Shown: one piece after another, positions 8,827 to 18,186 of the stretch
Layout: the number at the start of each line of letters is the position of its first letter
Position numbering within the stretch: position 1 is the first letter of the stretch
NCBI RefSeq assembly: GCF_008579165.1
Contig: NZ_BKCN01000005.1
Length of the DNA: 64,000 bases
Direction: 5' to 3' (one strand)
Source: Iodidimonas nitroreducens
Lineage (GTDB): Bacteria > Pseudomonadota > Alphaproteobacteria > Sphingomonadales > Rhodothalassiaceae
The notes under the pieces: model-generated
Database searches by the model: none
Seen by the model: the letters and a program-made list of their open reading frames with translations, nothing else
Told to the model about the DNA's origin: nothing
Program-made: the position numbers and the translations under genes

Positions 8827-10643
8827 ATGATGATGACTGGGCAAGATAAATCCCCCGGACCAATGGGCCCAAGGCGCTGGAGATCCATCAGGAACTGGCC
8901 GTTTGCGGCAAAATTTGCGATGGCTCCGATCCTTGCGCTTTTGGGGATTGGTCTCATTCTCGGCATCGCGGTGCAGGCCTTGACCGCAAGCAATCAGATC
9001 ATGAGTGAAATCATCACGCGCGGTTTGAAGGGCAGCGTTATGGTGAGCGATATCGGCAGCGATTTCAAAACGGCTGAAACCCGCCTTTATCGCTTCATGA
9101 CCGCGACAGCCGCCGGAGAGCCGGGGGTTGATCCTGCGGAAATTGAAGAGGTGGCGGGCGATATCGGTCAGGTGCAAAATCGTCTGGCAGCTTTGGCCAA
9201 AACACCGGATGGTGAAGCTGTGGCTGTTCAATTGGAACAGGTGGCGGTGGAATTGCAATCCTATCGCGATGCGCTGGCGGTCGTCTCGGCTATGCTCGAA
9301 ATCGATTTTGCCAGCGCTGCATCCCTTCTCACCCCTTTTGGGGCTTTGGGGGATCGGGTTTCGCAAACGGTTGAAGAACTTGTTGCATCCAGCGTTGGCA
9401 ATGCAGATGCCAATGCGGCCATGGCGCAGGATAATGCGGCAAATACTTTGCGTAATCTGATCGTGATCAGCCTTTTGATCGGCTTGCTTTTATTGGGGGC
9501 GTCCTTTGTTGTGGGGCGTGAAGTCGTGAAGGGCACACGCACGATTGCTGCGGCAACGGTTCGGGTGGCCGATGGCGATCAATCCCTTGATATTGGGGCC
9601 CTGGCGCGGGGTGATGAATTGGGCGGCATCGCCACGGCGCTTTCATCCTTCCGCGCGGCTCAGGTGGAAACCGAACGCCTGCGTGCCGAGCAGGAAGCTA
9701 ATCGACAAAAGGCTGAGGAACAGGCCGCCGCCGCCCGGGAAGCCGAAGCCCGCCGGGAAGCCGAAGGTCGCGAGAACGAGCTAAAAAGGCAAGAACAAGC
9801 GGCGAGCGAGCGCAATAGCCTTGCCTCCCATTTCGATGAAACAGTCTCGAACCTGATGCGCGGTCTTGAAGATCAGGCACGTAAAGTTGAAGAAAGTGCC
9901 AAGGGCATGAAGAACCGGGCATCAGACAATCATTCCTGGAGCCGGGAATTGTCTGGCTCATCGAAAGCGGTTCTGGACAATATTCAGGTGATTTCAGCCG
10001 CTGCCGAGGAAATGCGGGCATCAGTGGAGGAAATATCCCAGCAGGTTCATCATAGTTCGCGCAATGTAACGGATGCGGTTTCGGCAACAGATGAGGCATC
10101 CACAACCGTCAAAACGCTTGAAGACTCGGTTCATCAGATCGGTCAGATCGTCACCCTCATCAATGATATTGCCGATCAGACCAATCTATTGGCCTTGAAC
10201 GCCACCATCGAGCAGCGCGTGCAGGCGAAGCCGGGCGGGGCTTTGCCGTGGTGGCCAGCGAGGTGAAAAATCTGGCGGCGCAAACGGCCAAGGCCACTAA
10301 TGATATTGGGGAGCGGATCAATCAGGTGCAATCGCTGACCCATAATGTGGTGCAGCGGATGGTGATGAGCAAAGATATGATCGGCAAGGCGGAAGAAAGT
10401 GCTTCGGCCATTGCCTCTGCCGTTGAAGAACAGGCCGCAGCCACGCAGGAAATCGCCAGAACCGTTGAATTGGCTGCCTCGGAAACGGATCGATTCTCGG
10501 AAAAGGTTGAGCAGATGACCAAAGCCGCCAGTGAAAATGGTGCCGCTTCAGAAGAACTTCTGGTCGTGATCACCAATCTGGGCCATGATTTCAAGACCCT
10601 GGGTGGTGCTGCCGATAATTTCGTAAAGCAGATCCGAGTCTGA
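8827..10643 (+). CDS. Methyl-accepting chemotaxis-type transducer with HAMP domain (frameshifted)
   Basis: Inner-membrane sensory protein of about 605 residues. TM1 lies near residues 32-52 (FAMAPILALLGIGLILGIAV), followed by a helical periplasmic region, TM2 near 215-235 (LRNLIVISLLIGLLLLGASF), a HAMP domain, a Glu/Ala/Arg-rich coiled coil, and the MCP signalling domain. The first frame stops at 10266 after NATIEQRVQ; the second resumes with VVASEVKNLAAQTAKA. Adding one G after GAG at about 10212 restores the classical NATIEAARAGEAGRGFAVVA hairpin tip in one frame. No CheA, CheW or methyltransferase is nearby. It sits 15 bases after the TonB receptor, so the pair and the YfiR-like gene are likely one operon. 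Confidence 0.88.
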
Positions 10644-10815
10644 TTTCCTAGGCCCTGATTTCGGAGGCGAAACGAAAATTCAAATCCGATCCCGCCACTA
10701 TTGAGCCAGCCCCCTGTTGCGGCGGTTGTCTTGATGGTGGCGTTCTTTTATGAACAGGTTCGATCAGCAGGCGGCCCGCACGCATTCGGGGCCATAATAT
10801 TCAGGAGAGCAGGAT

Positions 10816-11726
10816 ATGACGATCCGTTTTGATGGCCGTGTGGCGATTGTGACCGGTGCCGGGGGTGGGCTGGGGCGCAGCCATGCTCTGGAGCTGGCGC
10901 GGCGTGGGGCGTCTGTTGTGGTGAATGATCTGGGCGGCAGCGTGGATGGATCGGGGGGATCATCCGATGCCGCCAAAGCCGTGGTGGATGAAATTCATGT
11001 GCTCGGTGGCAAGGCCATTGCCAATGGTTCGTCGGTGACTGATGAAGCCGGGGTGGCGCGCCTGATGTCCGAGACGATGGAGGCTTATGGCCGGATCGAT
11101 ATTCTGATCAATAATGCCGGAATTTTGCGCGATAAATCCTTTGCCAAGATGAGCCTTGATGATTTTCGGCTGGTGGTGGATGTGCATCTGATGGGCGCGG
11201 CCATTTGCAGCCATGCGGTGTGGCCGATCATGAAACAGCAGAAATATGGCCGGATCGTCATGACCTCGTCATCCAGCGGGCTTTATGGCAATTTCGGGCA
11301 AACCAATTATGGCGCGGCCAAGCTGGGTCAGGTGGGTTTGATGAATACGCTGAAGCTGGAAGGGGCAAAGGATAATATCCATGTGAATGCGATTGTTCCG
11401 ATTGCCGCCACCCGGATGACCGAAGATCTGTTCCCGCCCCAGCTTCTTGATCTGTTTCGCCCCGAACTGGTGACCCCGGCGGTGATGCTGCTGGCCGGTG
11501 AGGATGCCCCCAATGGGCAGATTATCAGCGCTGGCGCCGGGCATTTTGCCAAAGCCATATCGTTGAAACCGAAGGGGTGTATCTGGGGGCGGGTGCAAGC
11601 CCCGAAGGCCTGCGCGATCAATGGGATGATCTGGTGGCCTGTGATCAGCAGCAGGCTTTGGAAATGGGATCAAAGCACACCGAAAAATTTGCCATGAAGG
11701 CTTTGGCGGCCATGAAGAAAGGCTGA
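10816..11726 (+). CDS. SDR family oxidoreductase, HSD17B4-type 3-hydroxyacyl-CoA dehydrogenase-like (frameshifted)
   Basis: Short-chain dehydrogenase with the Rossmann motif TGAGGGLGRSHALELARRG, NDLGGSVDGSG, NNAG, active-site Ser in TSSSSGLYGNF and YGAAK. The long insert after beta-2 and the LLAGEDAPNGQIISAGAG region resemble the dehydrogenase half of peroxisomal-type multifunctional enzyme 2. The frame runs to 11697 as nonsense after HFAKA; adding one C at about 11555 gives HIVETEGVYLGAGASPEGLR and a natural stop at 11724-11726 (about 303 residues). A GGAG-type site precedes ATG 10816. The MaoC-like hydratase at 14.3 kb could act in the same beta-oxidation-type chemistry (inference). Confidence 0.82.
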
Positions 11727-11777
11727 TCGGGCATCAGGTTCTTGCTTTTTCAGGCTTCAGGCGTTACACCCTCGTGC

Positions 11778-11817
11778 GAGCACAGAGTCCGAACATCCCT
11801 GGAGGTCGGCTGTGCTC
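11778..11817 (+). promoter_or_regulatory. Stem-loop in the rplY leader
   Basis: Perfect 8-bp arms GAGCACAG (11778-11785) and CTGTGCTC (11810-11817) are extended inward by CCGA/TCGG (789-792 and 806-809 of the same thousand) across a 3-base bulge, with a 13-base loop. It ends 28 bases before the rplY start. It could be a leader structure for autoregulation by L25, or a processing site. No T run follows, so it is not an intrinsic terminator. Confidence 0.5.
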
Positions 11818-11845
11818 CATGAATGAAATCAATGGAGATAAAACG

Positions 11846-12472
11846 ATGGCTCAGGCTTTGACCCTGAACGTGCAATCGCGCGAAAAGGCCGGAAAGGGAT
11901 CCGCCCGCGCAGCGCGCCGAGAAGGTTTGGTTCCCGCGGTGGTTTATGGGGCGAAAAAAGCCCCCGTAACCGTGACGATCAAGCGCAATGAACTGGTGGC
12001 GATCCTTAACCGTGGCGGTTTTCTGTCGCATCAGTTTGAACTGGTGCTGGATGGCAAAAAAGAACGTGTTCTGCCCCGTGATATTCAATTGCATCCGGTC
12101 ACTGATGTGCCTTTGCATGTTGATTTTCTGCGCTTGTCCAAAGGCTCGAAGGTGACGGTGGAAGTGCCCGTTCACTTCCTCAATGAAAGCAAATGCCCCG
12201 GCTTGAAGCGCGGCGGTGTGCTGAATGTAGTGCGCCATGAAATTGAGCTGAGCGTGCCGGCTTCGGATATTCCCGAAAGCATCGAAATCGATCTGAGCGG
12301 TTTGGATGTGAATGATTCGGTGAAGATTTCCACAGTTACGTTGCCTGCCGGCTGCGAGCCCACCATCACCGATCGCGATTTTACCATCGCTACCATTGCC
12401 GCGCCGTCTGCCCTGCGTTCCGAAGAGGGGGGCGCGAGTGCTGATGATGAAGAAGGCTCATCTGAAGACTGA
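11846..12472 (+). CDS. rplY: 50S ribosomal protein L25/general stress protein Ctc
   Basis: 5S rRNA-binding protein of the large subunit, long (CTC/TL5) form of 208 residues. The N-terminal L25 domain shows SREKAGKGSARAARREG and VVYG, LPRDIQLHPV and HVDFLR; the C-terminal TL5 domain is about residues 100-185, with an acidic tail. ATG 11846 is chosen because GGAG lies at 11834-11837 and MAQALTLNVQ is a standard start; the frame is open upstream to 11774 without a ribosome site. It is followed 11 bases later by pth, the usual alphaproteobacterial order. Confidence 0.95.
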   Translation: MAQALTLNVQSREKAGKGSARAARREGLVPAVVYGAKKAPVTVTIKRNELVAILNRGGFLSHQFELVLDGKKERVLPRDIQLHPVTDVPLHVDFLRLSKGSKVTVEVPVHFLNESKCPGLKRGGVLNVVRHEIELSVPASDIPESIEIDLSGLDVNDSVKISTVTLPAGCEPTITDRDFTIATIAAPSALRSEEGGASADDEEGSSED

Positions 12473-12483
12473 AAGACAGTTTG

Positions 12484-13071
12484 ATGCGTCTTCTGGCCGG
12501 TCTTGGTAATCCGGGCAATCAATATGCTGATAATCGGCATAATATAGGCTTCATGGCGGTGGATGAAATCATCCGCCGCCATCTGTTTACGCCTGATCGT
12601 CCGCGCTTTTCCGGTTTGGTGAGCGAGGGCAGCATCGATGGCGAAAAGCTGATCATCATCAAGCCCCAAACCTATATGAATGAAAGCGGCCGCGCCATTG
12701 GCGAAGCCCTGCGTTATTATAAGCTCGATCCATCTGATCTCATTGTGTTTCATGATGAGCTGGATCTGGCACCGGGGCGGATGCGGGTGAAGATTGGCGG
12801 CGGTCATGCCGGCCATAATGGCTTGCGTTCAATCATCTCTCATGTGGGTGGCCCCGATTTCGTGCGGGTGCGGCTGGGCATTGGCCATCCCGGCGATAAG
12901 GATCGAGTGGTTCCTTATGTGCTGTCGGATTTTGCCAAGTCCGAATGGCCCTGGGTGGATGATCTGTGCGAAGCGATGGCCGCCCATGCGGGTGATCTGG
13001 GGCGCGGGGATTGGACGCGTTTCATGACGAATGTTGCACAAAGCGTTTCAAAGTCGCGGGCCGGGGGCTGA
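12484..13071 (+). CDS. pth: Peptidyl-tRNA hydrolase
   Basis: Recycles peptidyl-tRNA by hydrolysing the ester bond. The 195-residue protein has the catalytic Asn/His pair region (LAGLGNPGNQYADNRHNIGF, with His in NRHN), KPQTYMNESG, the FHDELDL Asp motif and KIGGGHAGHNGLRSI. ATG 12484 is preferred over the adjacent TTG. It lies 11 bases after rplY and ends in a likely terminator, before ychF. Confidence 0.95.
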   Translation: MRLLAGLGNPGNQYADNRHNIGFMAVDEIIRRHLFTPDRPRFSGLVSEGSIDGEKLIIIKPQTYMNESGRAIGEALRYYKLDPSDLIVFHDELDLAPGRMRVKIGGGHAGHNGLRSIISHVGGPDFVRVRLGIGHPGDKDRVVPYVLSDFAKSEWPWVDDLCEAMAAHAGDLGRGDWTRFMTNVAQSVSKSRAGG

Positions 13072-13083
13072 TCGCCCTTTTTT
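13065..13083 (+). terminator. Intrinsic terminator at the end of pth
   Basis: GGGC (13065-13068), a 5-base loop, GCCC (13074-13077), then six T. The stem overlaps the pth stop codon. The stem is short, so termination may be partial ahead of ychF. Confidence 0.5.
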
Positions 13084-13107
13084 GTAGCCCGACAACGGGA
13101 AAAAGAC

Positions 13108-14210
13108 ATGGGTTTCAAATGCGGGATCGTTGGTTTGCCGAATGTGGGAAAATCAACACTTTTCAATGCCTTGACCAATAGCGCTGCGGCTGAAGCGGCG
13201 AATTATCCTTTTTGTACCATTGATCCCAATATCGGTGATGTGTCTGTTCCCGATCCCCGTTTGCAGCAGATTGCGGCCCTTGCGAAATCAAAGCAGATCA
13301 TCCCCACACGCTTGTCATTTGTGGATATTGCCGGGCTTGTGCGCGGGGCTTCAAAGGGCGAAGGCTGGGCAATCAGTTTTTGGGGAATATTCGCGAAGTG
13401 GATGCGGTGGTCCATGTGCTGCGCTGTTTTGAGGATGATGATGTCACCCATGTTGATGGCAAGATCGATCCCATCGCCGATGCTGAAACGGTTGAAACCG
13501 AATTGATGCTGGCGGATCTGGATTCGCTCAACAAGCGCATCCCCAATCTGGAACGGCGCATTCGCGGCCAGGACAAAGAGGCCAAGGCGATTTTGGGCCT
13601 GGTACAGCGGGTGATCACGCTTTTGGAAGAAGGCCTGATGGCGCGCACTCTCGAACGCGCTGACGCCGAGGAAGAGCGCCTGTTCGAGGGGCTGCAATTG
13701 CTGACCGGAAAGCCGGTTTTATATGTGTGCAATGTGGATGAAGGCGTTGCCGCCAATGGGAATGAATTTTCGGCAAAGGTGGCCAAAAAGGCGGAAGCTG
13801 AAGGGGCTGGATGCGTGATCATTTCCGCAGCCATCGAAGCGGAAATCTCCCAGATGGATAGTGATGCGGAAAAGCGCGAATTTCTAGCCGATATGGGATT
13901 GGAGGAAACCGGGCTCGCCCGCATCATCCGGGCCGGCTATCAGCTTTTGGGCCTGCAGACCTATTTCACCGCCGGACCAAAAGAAGCCCGGGCTTGGACG
14001 ATCACCAAAGGCACCCGCGCGCCGCAGGCCGCCGGGGTGATCCACACGGATTTTGAAAAGGGCTTCATTCGTGCCGAAACCACGGCTTTTGCCGATTATA
14101 TTGCCCTTGGCGGTGAACATGGGGCAAAGGATGCGGGTAAAATGCGTCTTGAGGGCAAGGATTATGTGGTTCAGGATGGCGATATCATGATGTTTCGCTT
14201 TGCCAATTAA
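13108..14210 (+). CDS. ychF: Redox-regulated ATPase YchF (OLA1 family, frameshifted)
   Basis: Conserved P-loop ATPase that associates with ribosomes. The first frame has GLPNVGKSTLFNALT (Walker A), the NYPFCTIDPN switch and DIAGLVRGASKGEG; the second (from 13380) continues with NIREVDAVVHVLRCFED, the helical domain, the NVDEG-type base-specificity region, and the C-terminal TGS domain (KDYVVQDGDIMMFRFAN). Adding one G to the GG at about 13364 turns GWAISFWG into GLGNQFLGNIRE and joins both into about 367 residues, the family length. YchF is nearly universal and rarely lost, so the break is best read as a sequence error. Confidence 0.93.
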
Positions 14211-14335
14211 GGGCATCCTGGCCCTTTATCGGGCTGGTATTCGGGGCTGTGTATGGGGCCTGCCTTTAGCGGTGGCAGGCAAAAAGGCGTCTTTGGGCTA
14301 ATATCAGCGATCGATCCAAGGCATAAGGAACAGAT

Positions 14336-14812
14336 ATGAGCCAGCACCGGCAGACGGTTTTTTTTGAAGATTTCAAGATCGGACAAGAGGATCATTTCGG
14401 GCGCTATGAAGTGACCCGGGATGAGGTGATCGATTTTGCCCGGCGCTATGATCCCCAGCCCTTTCATGTGGATGATGAAGCGGCGCGATCCTCATTATTT
14501 GGGGGGTTATGCGCTTCGGGCTGGCATACATGCGCCATGACCATGCGGATGATGGTGGATCATATGAAAGAGAATGGTGTTGCCTCTTTGGGTTCACCGG
14601 GGGTTGATGAAATCCGTTGGTTGCAGCCGGTTTTCCCCGGGGACGTGTTAAGCGTGCAGATGAAGATTACGAACACGCGTCGCTTGAAATCCCGGCCCGA
14701 AATAGGCAATATCCAAAGCGACTACACAGTCCTCAATCAAAAGGGTGAGCCCGTACTGACCTTTAAAAGCAATGGCTTTTTTGCGGCACGGTCTGCTGGG
14801 GAAACTATCTGA
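14336..14812 (+). CDS. MaoC family hydratase (hot-dog fold)
   Basis: Probable (R)-specific enoyl-CoA hydratase or related MaoC dehydratase, 158 residues, cytoplasmic. The active-site segment YDPQPFHVDDEAAR gives the Asp and His of the hydratase-2 motif, followed by FGGLCASGWHT and the IRWLQPVFPGD strand. The GGA at 14329-14331 precedes ATG 14336. It stands alone between ychF and a small secreted protein, with 125 bases upstream containing a stem-loop (GCCTGCC 14258 / GGCAGGC 14274). The substrate is unknown. Confidence 0.85.
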   Translation: MSQHRQTVFFEDFKIGQEDHFGRYEVTRDEVIDFARRYDPQPFHVDDEAARSSLFGGLCASGWHTCAMTMRMMVDHMKENGVASLGSPGVDEIRWLQPVFPGDVLSVQMKITNTRRLKSRPEIGNIQSDYTVLNQKGEPVLTFKSNGFFAARSAGETI

Positions 14813-14886
14813 TTGGCTTGATCTGCGATGGCGCTGTCTGACTGGGATTGTGTTTGGTTTGTTTCGTTTTTTCAGGAGTTAAATAT

Positions 14887-15237
14887 ATGCGTTCTTTGTC
14901 TGTCATCGCTTTGCTGGTTGCCACAATGGGGATGAACACGGCTCTTGCTCAGGTCCTGAGCGTTGAAAGCGCTCAGGATCAGCTGCGGAATGCCTGCAAG
15001 GCCGAGCGGGGGACCGATGCCGAGACCTGTGATTGCTATGTGGACTCACTGGCCCAAACCCTGCCCAAAGACGATTTTGAAAAGATGGTCGTTTTGGCTG
15101 CCATCGCCATCAGTGGCGATGATGAAAAAATGACCCAATTCGTCGAGGAGCAGGAACTGACCTATGATGTGCGAAATGAAATGCTGGTGGATACCCGGGC
15201 AGCGCTGACAGCGGCGGAAAAAAGCTGCGGTCTTTGA
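14887..15237 (+). CDS. Small secreted protein of unknown function
   Basis: 116 residues. ATG 14887 is chosen because AGGAG lies at 14873-14877 and the protein then begins with a clean signal peptide (MRSLSVIALLVATMGMNTALA). The mature part has three more Cys pairs of interest: RNACKAERG, ETCDCYVDSL and a C-terminal SCGL, so a disulfide-held periplasmic helical domain is likely. The CxCY-V-D-x-L pattern recurs in small alphaproteobacterial periplasmic proteins, but I do not recognise a named family. It ends in a strong shared terminator. Confidence 0.65.
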   Translation: MRSLSVIALLVATMGMNTALAQVLSVESAQDQLRNACKAERGTDAETCDCYVDSLAQTLPKDDFEKMVVLAAIAISGDDEKMTQFVEEQELTYDVRNEMLVDTRAALTAAEKSCGL

Positions 15238-15263
15238 CGCCATCACAGGATCTGAACATAAAG

Positions 15264-15303
15264 AAAAAAGGGCACTCCTTTCATCAAGGCGGTGCCCTTT
15301 TTT
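15264..15303. terminator. Bidirectional terminator between the secreted-protein gene and the atp operon
   Basis: Perfect 12-bp arms AAAAAAGGGCAC (15264-15275) and GTGCCCTTTTTT (15292-15303) with a 16-base loop. The A and T runs on both sides let it act for the plus-strand gene ending at 15237 and the minus-strand ATP synthase genes ending at 15342. Confidence 0.85.
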
Positions 15304-15341
15304 ATGGCTTTAAGGAAAAGATGCGAAAGCCGAGAGAGCGA

Positions 15342-15965
15342 TTATTGTTCCAGGCTTTTGATAGATTGCGCCATGGCGGTGGAGCCTTTTTTCCCGGCCA
15401 ATTGCTCGCGCATCACCCGGCGGGCGGCCTCAACAGCGATATGGGCGGCTTCGGCCCGCAGGCTTTTGATGGCATCGAGCTTGGCTTGATTGATTTTTTG
15501 CGCGGCCATCTCTTCCCGCCGACCGGCCATGCGATCCATGGCGATCACCGCATCATCCATCAACAAACGTGAATCTTCTTCCGCTTGATTGAGGATGGCT
15601 TCGGCTTCGGCCGTTGCTTCTTTCTGACGGCGCTGCCGCTGGGCCAGATCGGCCTGCGCCTCTTCGCGAAGCTGGCGGGCTTCTTCGATCTGTCCGGCAA
15701 TGCGATCAGACCGATCATCAAGCGCCTTGGCGATCATTTTGTGGACGCCAAGCCAAAGCATCAGACCGACAAAAATCAAAAAACCAGCGGCAACAAAAAA
15801 TTCAGCCGATTGCAGCAAACCCCCATCTTGATGGGCATCAACCTCGACCAGTTCCTGCTGAACCGCTTCCTGATGACCGCCTTGGCCGCCCTGGCCGCCT
15901 TGTGCCGCCAGATCATCCGCCGCAAAATCAGCCATTATGAAAAATTGAAGATCACGCGCCATCAT
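15342..15965 (-). CDS. atpF: F0F1 ATP synthase subunit b
   Basis: Peripheral stalk subunit of the F0 sector, 207 residues. A Gly/Gln-rich N-terminal segment (QGGQGGQGGH) precedes the single membrane helix (EFFVAAGFLIFVGLMLW, about residues 55-75), then a long charged coiled coil that binds the F1 delta subunit. Its ATG overlaps the stop of the b' gene by ATGA (15962-15965). The F1 genes are not in the window, as is usual when F0 and F1 operons are split in alphaproteobacteria. A less conserved b than b' is typical. Confidence 0.92.
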   Translation of the reverse strand: MMARDLQFFIMADFAADDLAAQGGQGGQGGHQEAVQQELVEVDAHQDGGLLQSAEFFVAAGFLIFVGLMLWLGVHKMIAKALDDRSDRIAGQIEEARQLREEAQADLAQRQRRQKEATAEAEAILNQAEEDSRLLMDDAVIAMDRMAGRREEMAAQKINQAKLDAIKSLRAEAAHIAVEAARRVMREQLAGKKGSTAMAQSIKSLEQ

Positions 15966-16453
15966 GCTGCCTCCGAACGGACTTGTGAAACGACGGCCTC
16001 AAGATCTTTAGCGGCAAGCTCTTCGCCCGCTAAACGCGCGATGATCGATGCGGCGACCTCTGCCGCCACCCCATCCACTTCGGATAGTGCCGATCTGAAC
16101 TCTTTATCAATTTCGGCTTGGGTCTCGACCATTCTGGCATCGAGCTTGGCTTGGGTTTCGGCCATCAACTGATCGGTCCTTTGGCGAATATCCGCCTTGG
16201 TCCGTTCGGCGATGGCTGCGGCCTTGGCCCGCGCTTCTGAAAGGGTCGCTTCATAGGCCGCCGTTAACTCATCCGATTTTGCCGACATCTGCCGTGCAGC
16301 ATCAAGATCGGCTTCGATCTGTTCTGATCGCTCGACCATCGTGCGTTCCACGCGGGGCAGGCCAATGCGGGCCATAACCAGCCAAAGCACGCCAAAGGCG
16401 ATCATCAGCCAGATGATCTGTGGTGCAAAAAGCGCCGGATCAAACTGTGGCAT
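15962..16453 (-). CDS. atpG: F0F1 ATP synthase subunit b'
   Basis: Second, shorter peripheral-stalk subunit (163 residues) that pairs with b in photosynthetic and alphaproteobacterial enzymes. MPQFDPALFAPQIIWLMIAF is the characteristic b' start, with the membrane helix at about residues 9-28, followed by RIGLPRV and a continuous Ala/Glu/Lys-rich coiled coil. It lies 117 bases after atpE and overlaps the b gene by 4 bases. Symbols atpG, atpF2 and atpX are all in use for this gene. Confidence 0.93.
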   Translation of the reverse strand: MPQFDPALFAPQIIWLMIAFGVLWLVMARIGLPRVERTMVERSEQIEADLDAARQMSAKSDELTAAYEATLSEARAKAAAIAERTKADIRQRTDQLMAETQAKLDARMVETQAEIDKEFRSALSEVDGVAAEVAASIIARLAGEELAAKDLEAVVSQVRSEAA

Positions 16454-16570
16454 CTTGCTTCCTTTTGATCGAACAACGGTTCAGATCACGCCCCGGCCAT
16501 TGAAGGCCCCCAATCCGGCTGATCCGAATTCGGGCGGCATCCATGGCCGGGTGCAATCTCGTTTGCTGCC

Positions 16571-16798
16571 TTAAGCGACGAACAAAAGAATGAGGGCAAC
16601 GAGGAACGAAAAAATGCCCAGAGCTTCTGTCACCGCGAACCCGAAAATCAGTGTCGGGCGGAGTTTATCGGCGGCGGCCGGATTGCGCAATGCGGCCTGA
16701 AGGAAATAGCCAAAGATCAGGCCAAGGCCGATCCCTGCGCCACCCATGCCCAAAGTGGCAATTCCGGCGCCGATCAATTTTGCGGCTTCTGCGTCCAT
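16571..16798 (-). CDS. atpE: F0F1 ATP synthase subunit c
   Basis: Proteolipid of the rotor ring, 75 residues, two membrane helices joined by the polar RNP loop (LRNPAAADK, about residues 38-45). The ion-binding carboxylate is Glu58 in FAVTEALGIF, and no Na+-type Gln/Ser/Thr set is seen, so it is a proton ring. The Gly-rich first helix (GAGIATLGMGGAGIG) is standard. It lies 92 bases after atpB. Confidence 0.97.
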   Translation of the reverse strand: MDAEAAKLIGAGIATLGMGGAGIGLGLIFGYFLQAALRNPAAADKLRPTLIFGFAVTEALGIFSFLVALILLFVA

Positions 16799-16890
16799 GT
16801 GTCAGTCCTTTCGAATGAGGTCGGTTGATGATGCAAGAGCGTCACACCGGTTGACGGTTGGTGATTTGGGATGAAAGAGCCTTTAGCCGA

Positions 16891-17637
16891 TCAATGCTCA
16901 AGATTGACGGCATCATTGAGATAAACGCAGGTCAAAAGCGCGAAGACATAAGCCTGCACAACAGCGACAAGAAGTTCAAGGGCATTAAGGATCACAATCA
17001 TCAGCGCGGGCAGGACCGAAATGCTCGATAAAAAGCCTCCGGCCAGCAAAAGGCTGACGATGAAACCCGCAAAAACCTTCAACAGAATGTGCCCCGCCGT
17101 CATATTGGCGAACAAACGCACCGAATGGGTGACGGGACGCGACAAAAACGAGATGACCTCGATCACCACGATCAGGGGCAGCAAAACAACCGGCGTATCC
17201 CGGGGGATGAACATCCCCAGAAAATGCATACCATGATTGATGAAGCCGATGATGATGGTGGCAAGGAAAATCAAGCCGGCAAAGGCGAATGTCACCGCCA
17301 GATGGCTGGTTACCGTAAAGGAATAGGGCAAAAGACCGATCAGATTGCCTGCCAGAATGAACATGAACAGGGTAAAAACGAAGGGCACATAAGACCGACC
17401 TTTCTGGCCGATATTTTCTTTCACCATGCCTGCGATGAATTCATAGCACATCTCGACCATCGACTGCCAACGCCCGGGGACGAGGCTGCTGCGGCGCATC
17501 CCCATCAGCACGAAAAATACTACACTGACACTGGTGGCCAGCATGAAAATGCCGGCATTGGTCAATGAGGCATCAATCCCTGCGATGCTCAAGGGTGCGG
17601 TCGGATGAATTTCAAATTGTTCGAGCGGGTTTGCCAC
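16891..17637 (-). CDS. atpB: F0F1 ATP synthase subunit a
   Basis: Membrane stator subunit forming the two proton half-channels, 248 residues with five or six helices. The essential Arg is in HSVRLFANMTAGHILLKV, and the paired helix carries the conserved C-terminal LELLVAVVQAYVFALL segment. The N-terminus NPLEQFEIHPTAPL is typical of alphaproteobacteria. It follows atpI by 37 bases. Confidence 0.97.
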   Translation of the reverse strand: MANPLEQFEIHPTAPLSIAGIDASLTNAGIFMLATSVSVVFFVLMGMRRSSLVPGRWQSMVEMCYEFIAGMVKENIGQKGRSYVPFVFTLFMFILAGNLIGLLPYSFTVTSHLAVTFAFAGLIFLATIIIGFINHGMHFLGMFIPRDTPVVLLPLIVVIEVISFLSRPVTHSVRLFANMTAGHILLKVFAGFIVSLLLAGGFLSSISVLPALMIVILNALELLVAVVQAYVFALLTCVYLNDAVNLEH

Positions 17638-17674
17638 GCTTCCATGCTCCGGTGAAAGTCTTCCAACTATCGGT

Positions 17675-18049
17675 TTACTTCATGTCGTCTCGGTCGTCAG
17701 TATCGCTTTGGTCCACCAGCAAGCGCATCAGATTGCGAATACCCGTAACCGTTCCCACCAGCAACAGCGCAATCAGAAAAATCGGCGTGGTGCCAAACCA
17801 GCGATCCAGCCAGTAGCCTAAGAAGGCCCCCACTGCAACCGCCGAGACGAATTCAAGACCCATTCGATAGCCCTGTGACAGGCTTTGGCCCTGTTGTCCG
17901 TCGTCTGATCCCGTGCCGTTCTCTTTTTGATCGAGACCCTGTTTGGCACGCGCGTCCTGCAACCTCTTTTTGAAGTCGTCTTTTCGATGCGCCTGCTTCT
18001 TTGAATCCACGATCATTGGCCGTTTCTGATAGGCATCCGCGCCCGGCAA
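17675..18049 (-). CDS. atpI: ATP synthase assembly/accessory protein AtpI
   Basis: Small membrane protein at the head of the F0 operon that helps assemble the c-ring and has been linked to Mg2+ uptake. The 124-residue product has a basic, Gln-rich cytoplasmic N-terminus (about 60 residues), then two helices: YRMGLEFVSAVAVGAFLGYW and IFLIALLLVGTVTGIRN. The GYWLDRWFGT linker is the family mark. An alternative start, ATG 18016, would shorten the polar tail. The 137 bases upstream, before the smc stop codon, probably hold the operon promoter. Confidence 0.88.
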   Translation of the reverse strand: MPGADAYQKRPMIVDSKKQAHRKDDFKKRLQDARAKQGLDQKENGTGSDDGQQGQSLSQGYRMGLEFVSAVAVGAFLGYWLDRWFGTTPIFLIALLLVGTVTGIRNLMRLLVDQSDTDDRDDMK

Positions 18050-18186
18050 GCGCCTGACGCGATCAAATGCGCGCGCACTATAGAAGCGGGTCCGGGGCCT
18101 GTCAAGAAAAGGTGATCATTATTTAACCTGCTGAAAAACATGGATTATTTGTAGCGCAAGAGGGATGTGAGCCGGGCTATCCGCAA

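Noticed and set aside
10670..10700. Possible tRNA T-arm (TTCAAATCC)
   Set aside because: Flanking bases cannot pair as a T stem and no acceptor or anticodon arm is found.
14258..14280. Stem-loop GCCTGCC/GGCAGGC as terminator of ychF
   Set aside because: It is followed by A residues and has no T run on either strand in the required place.
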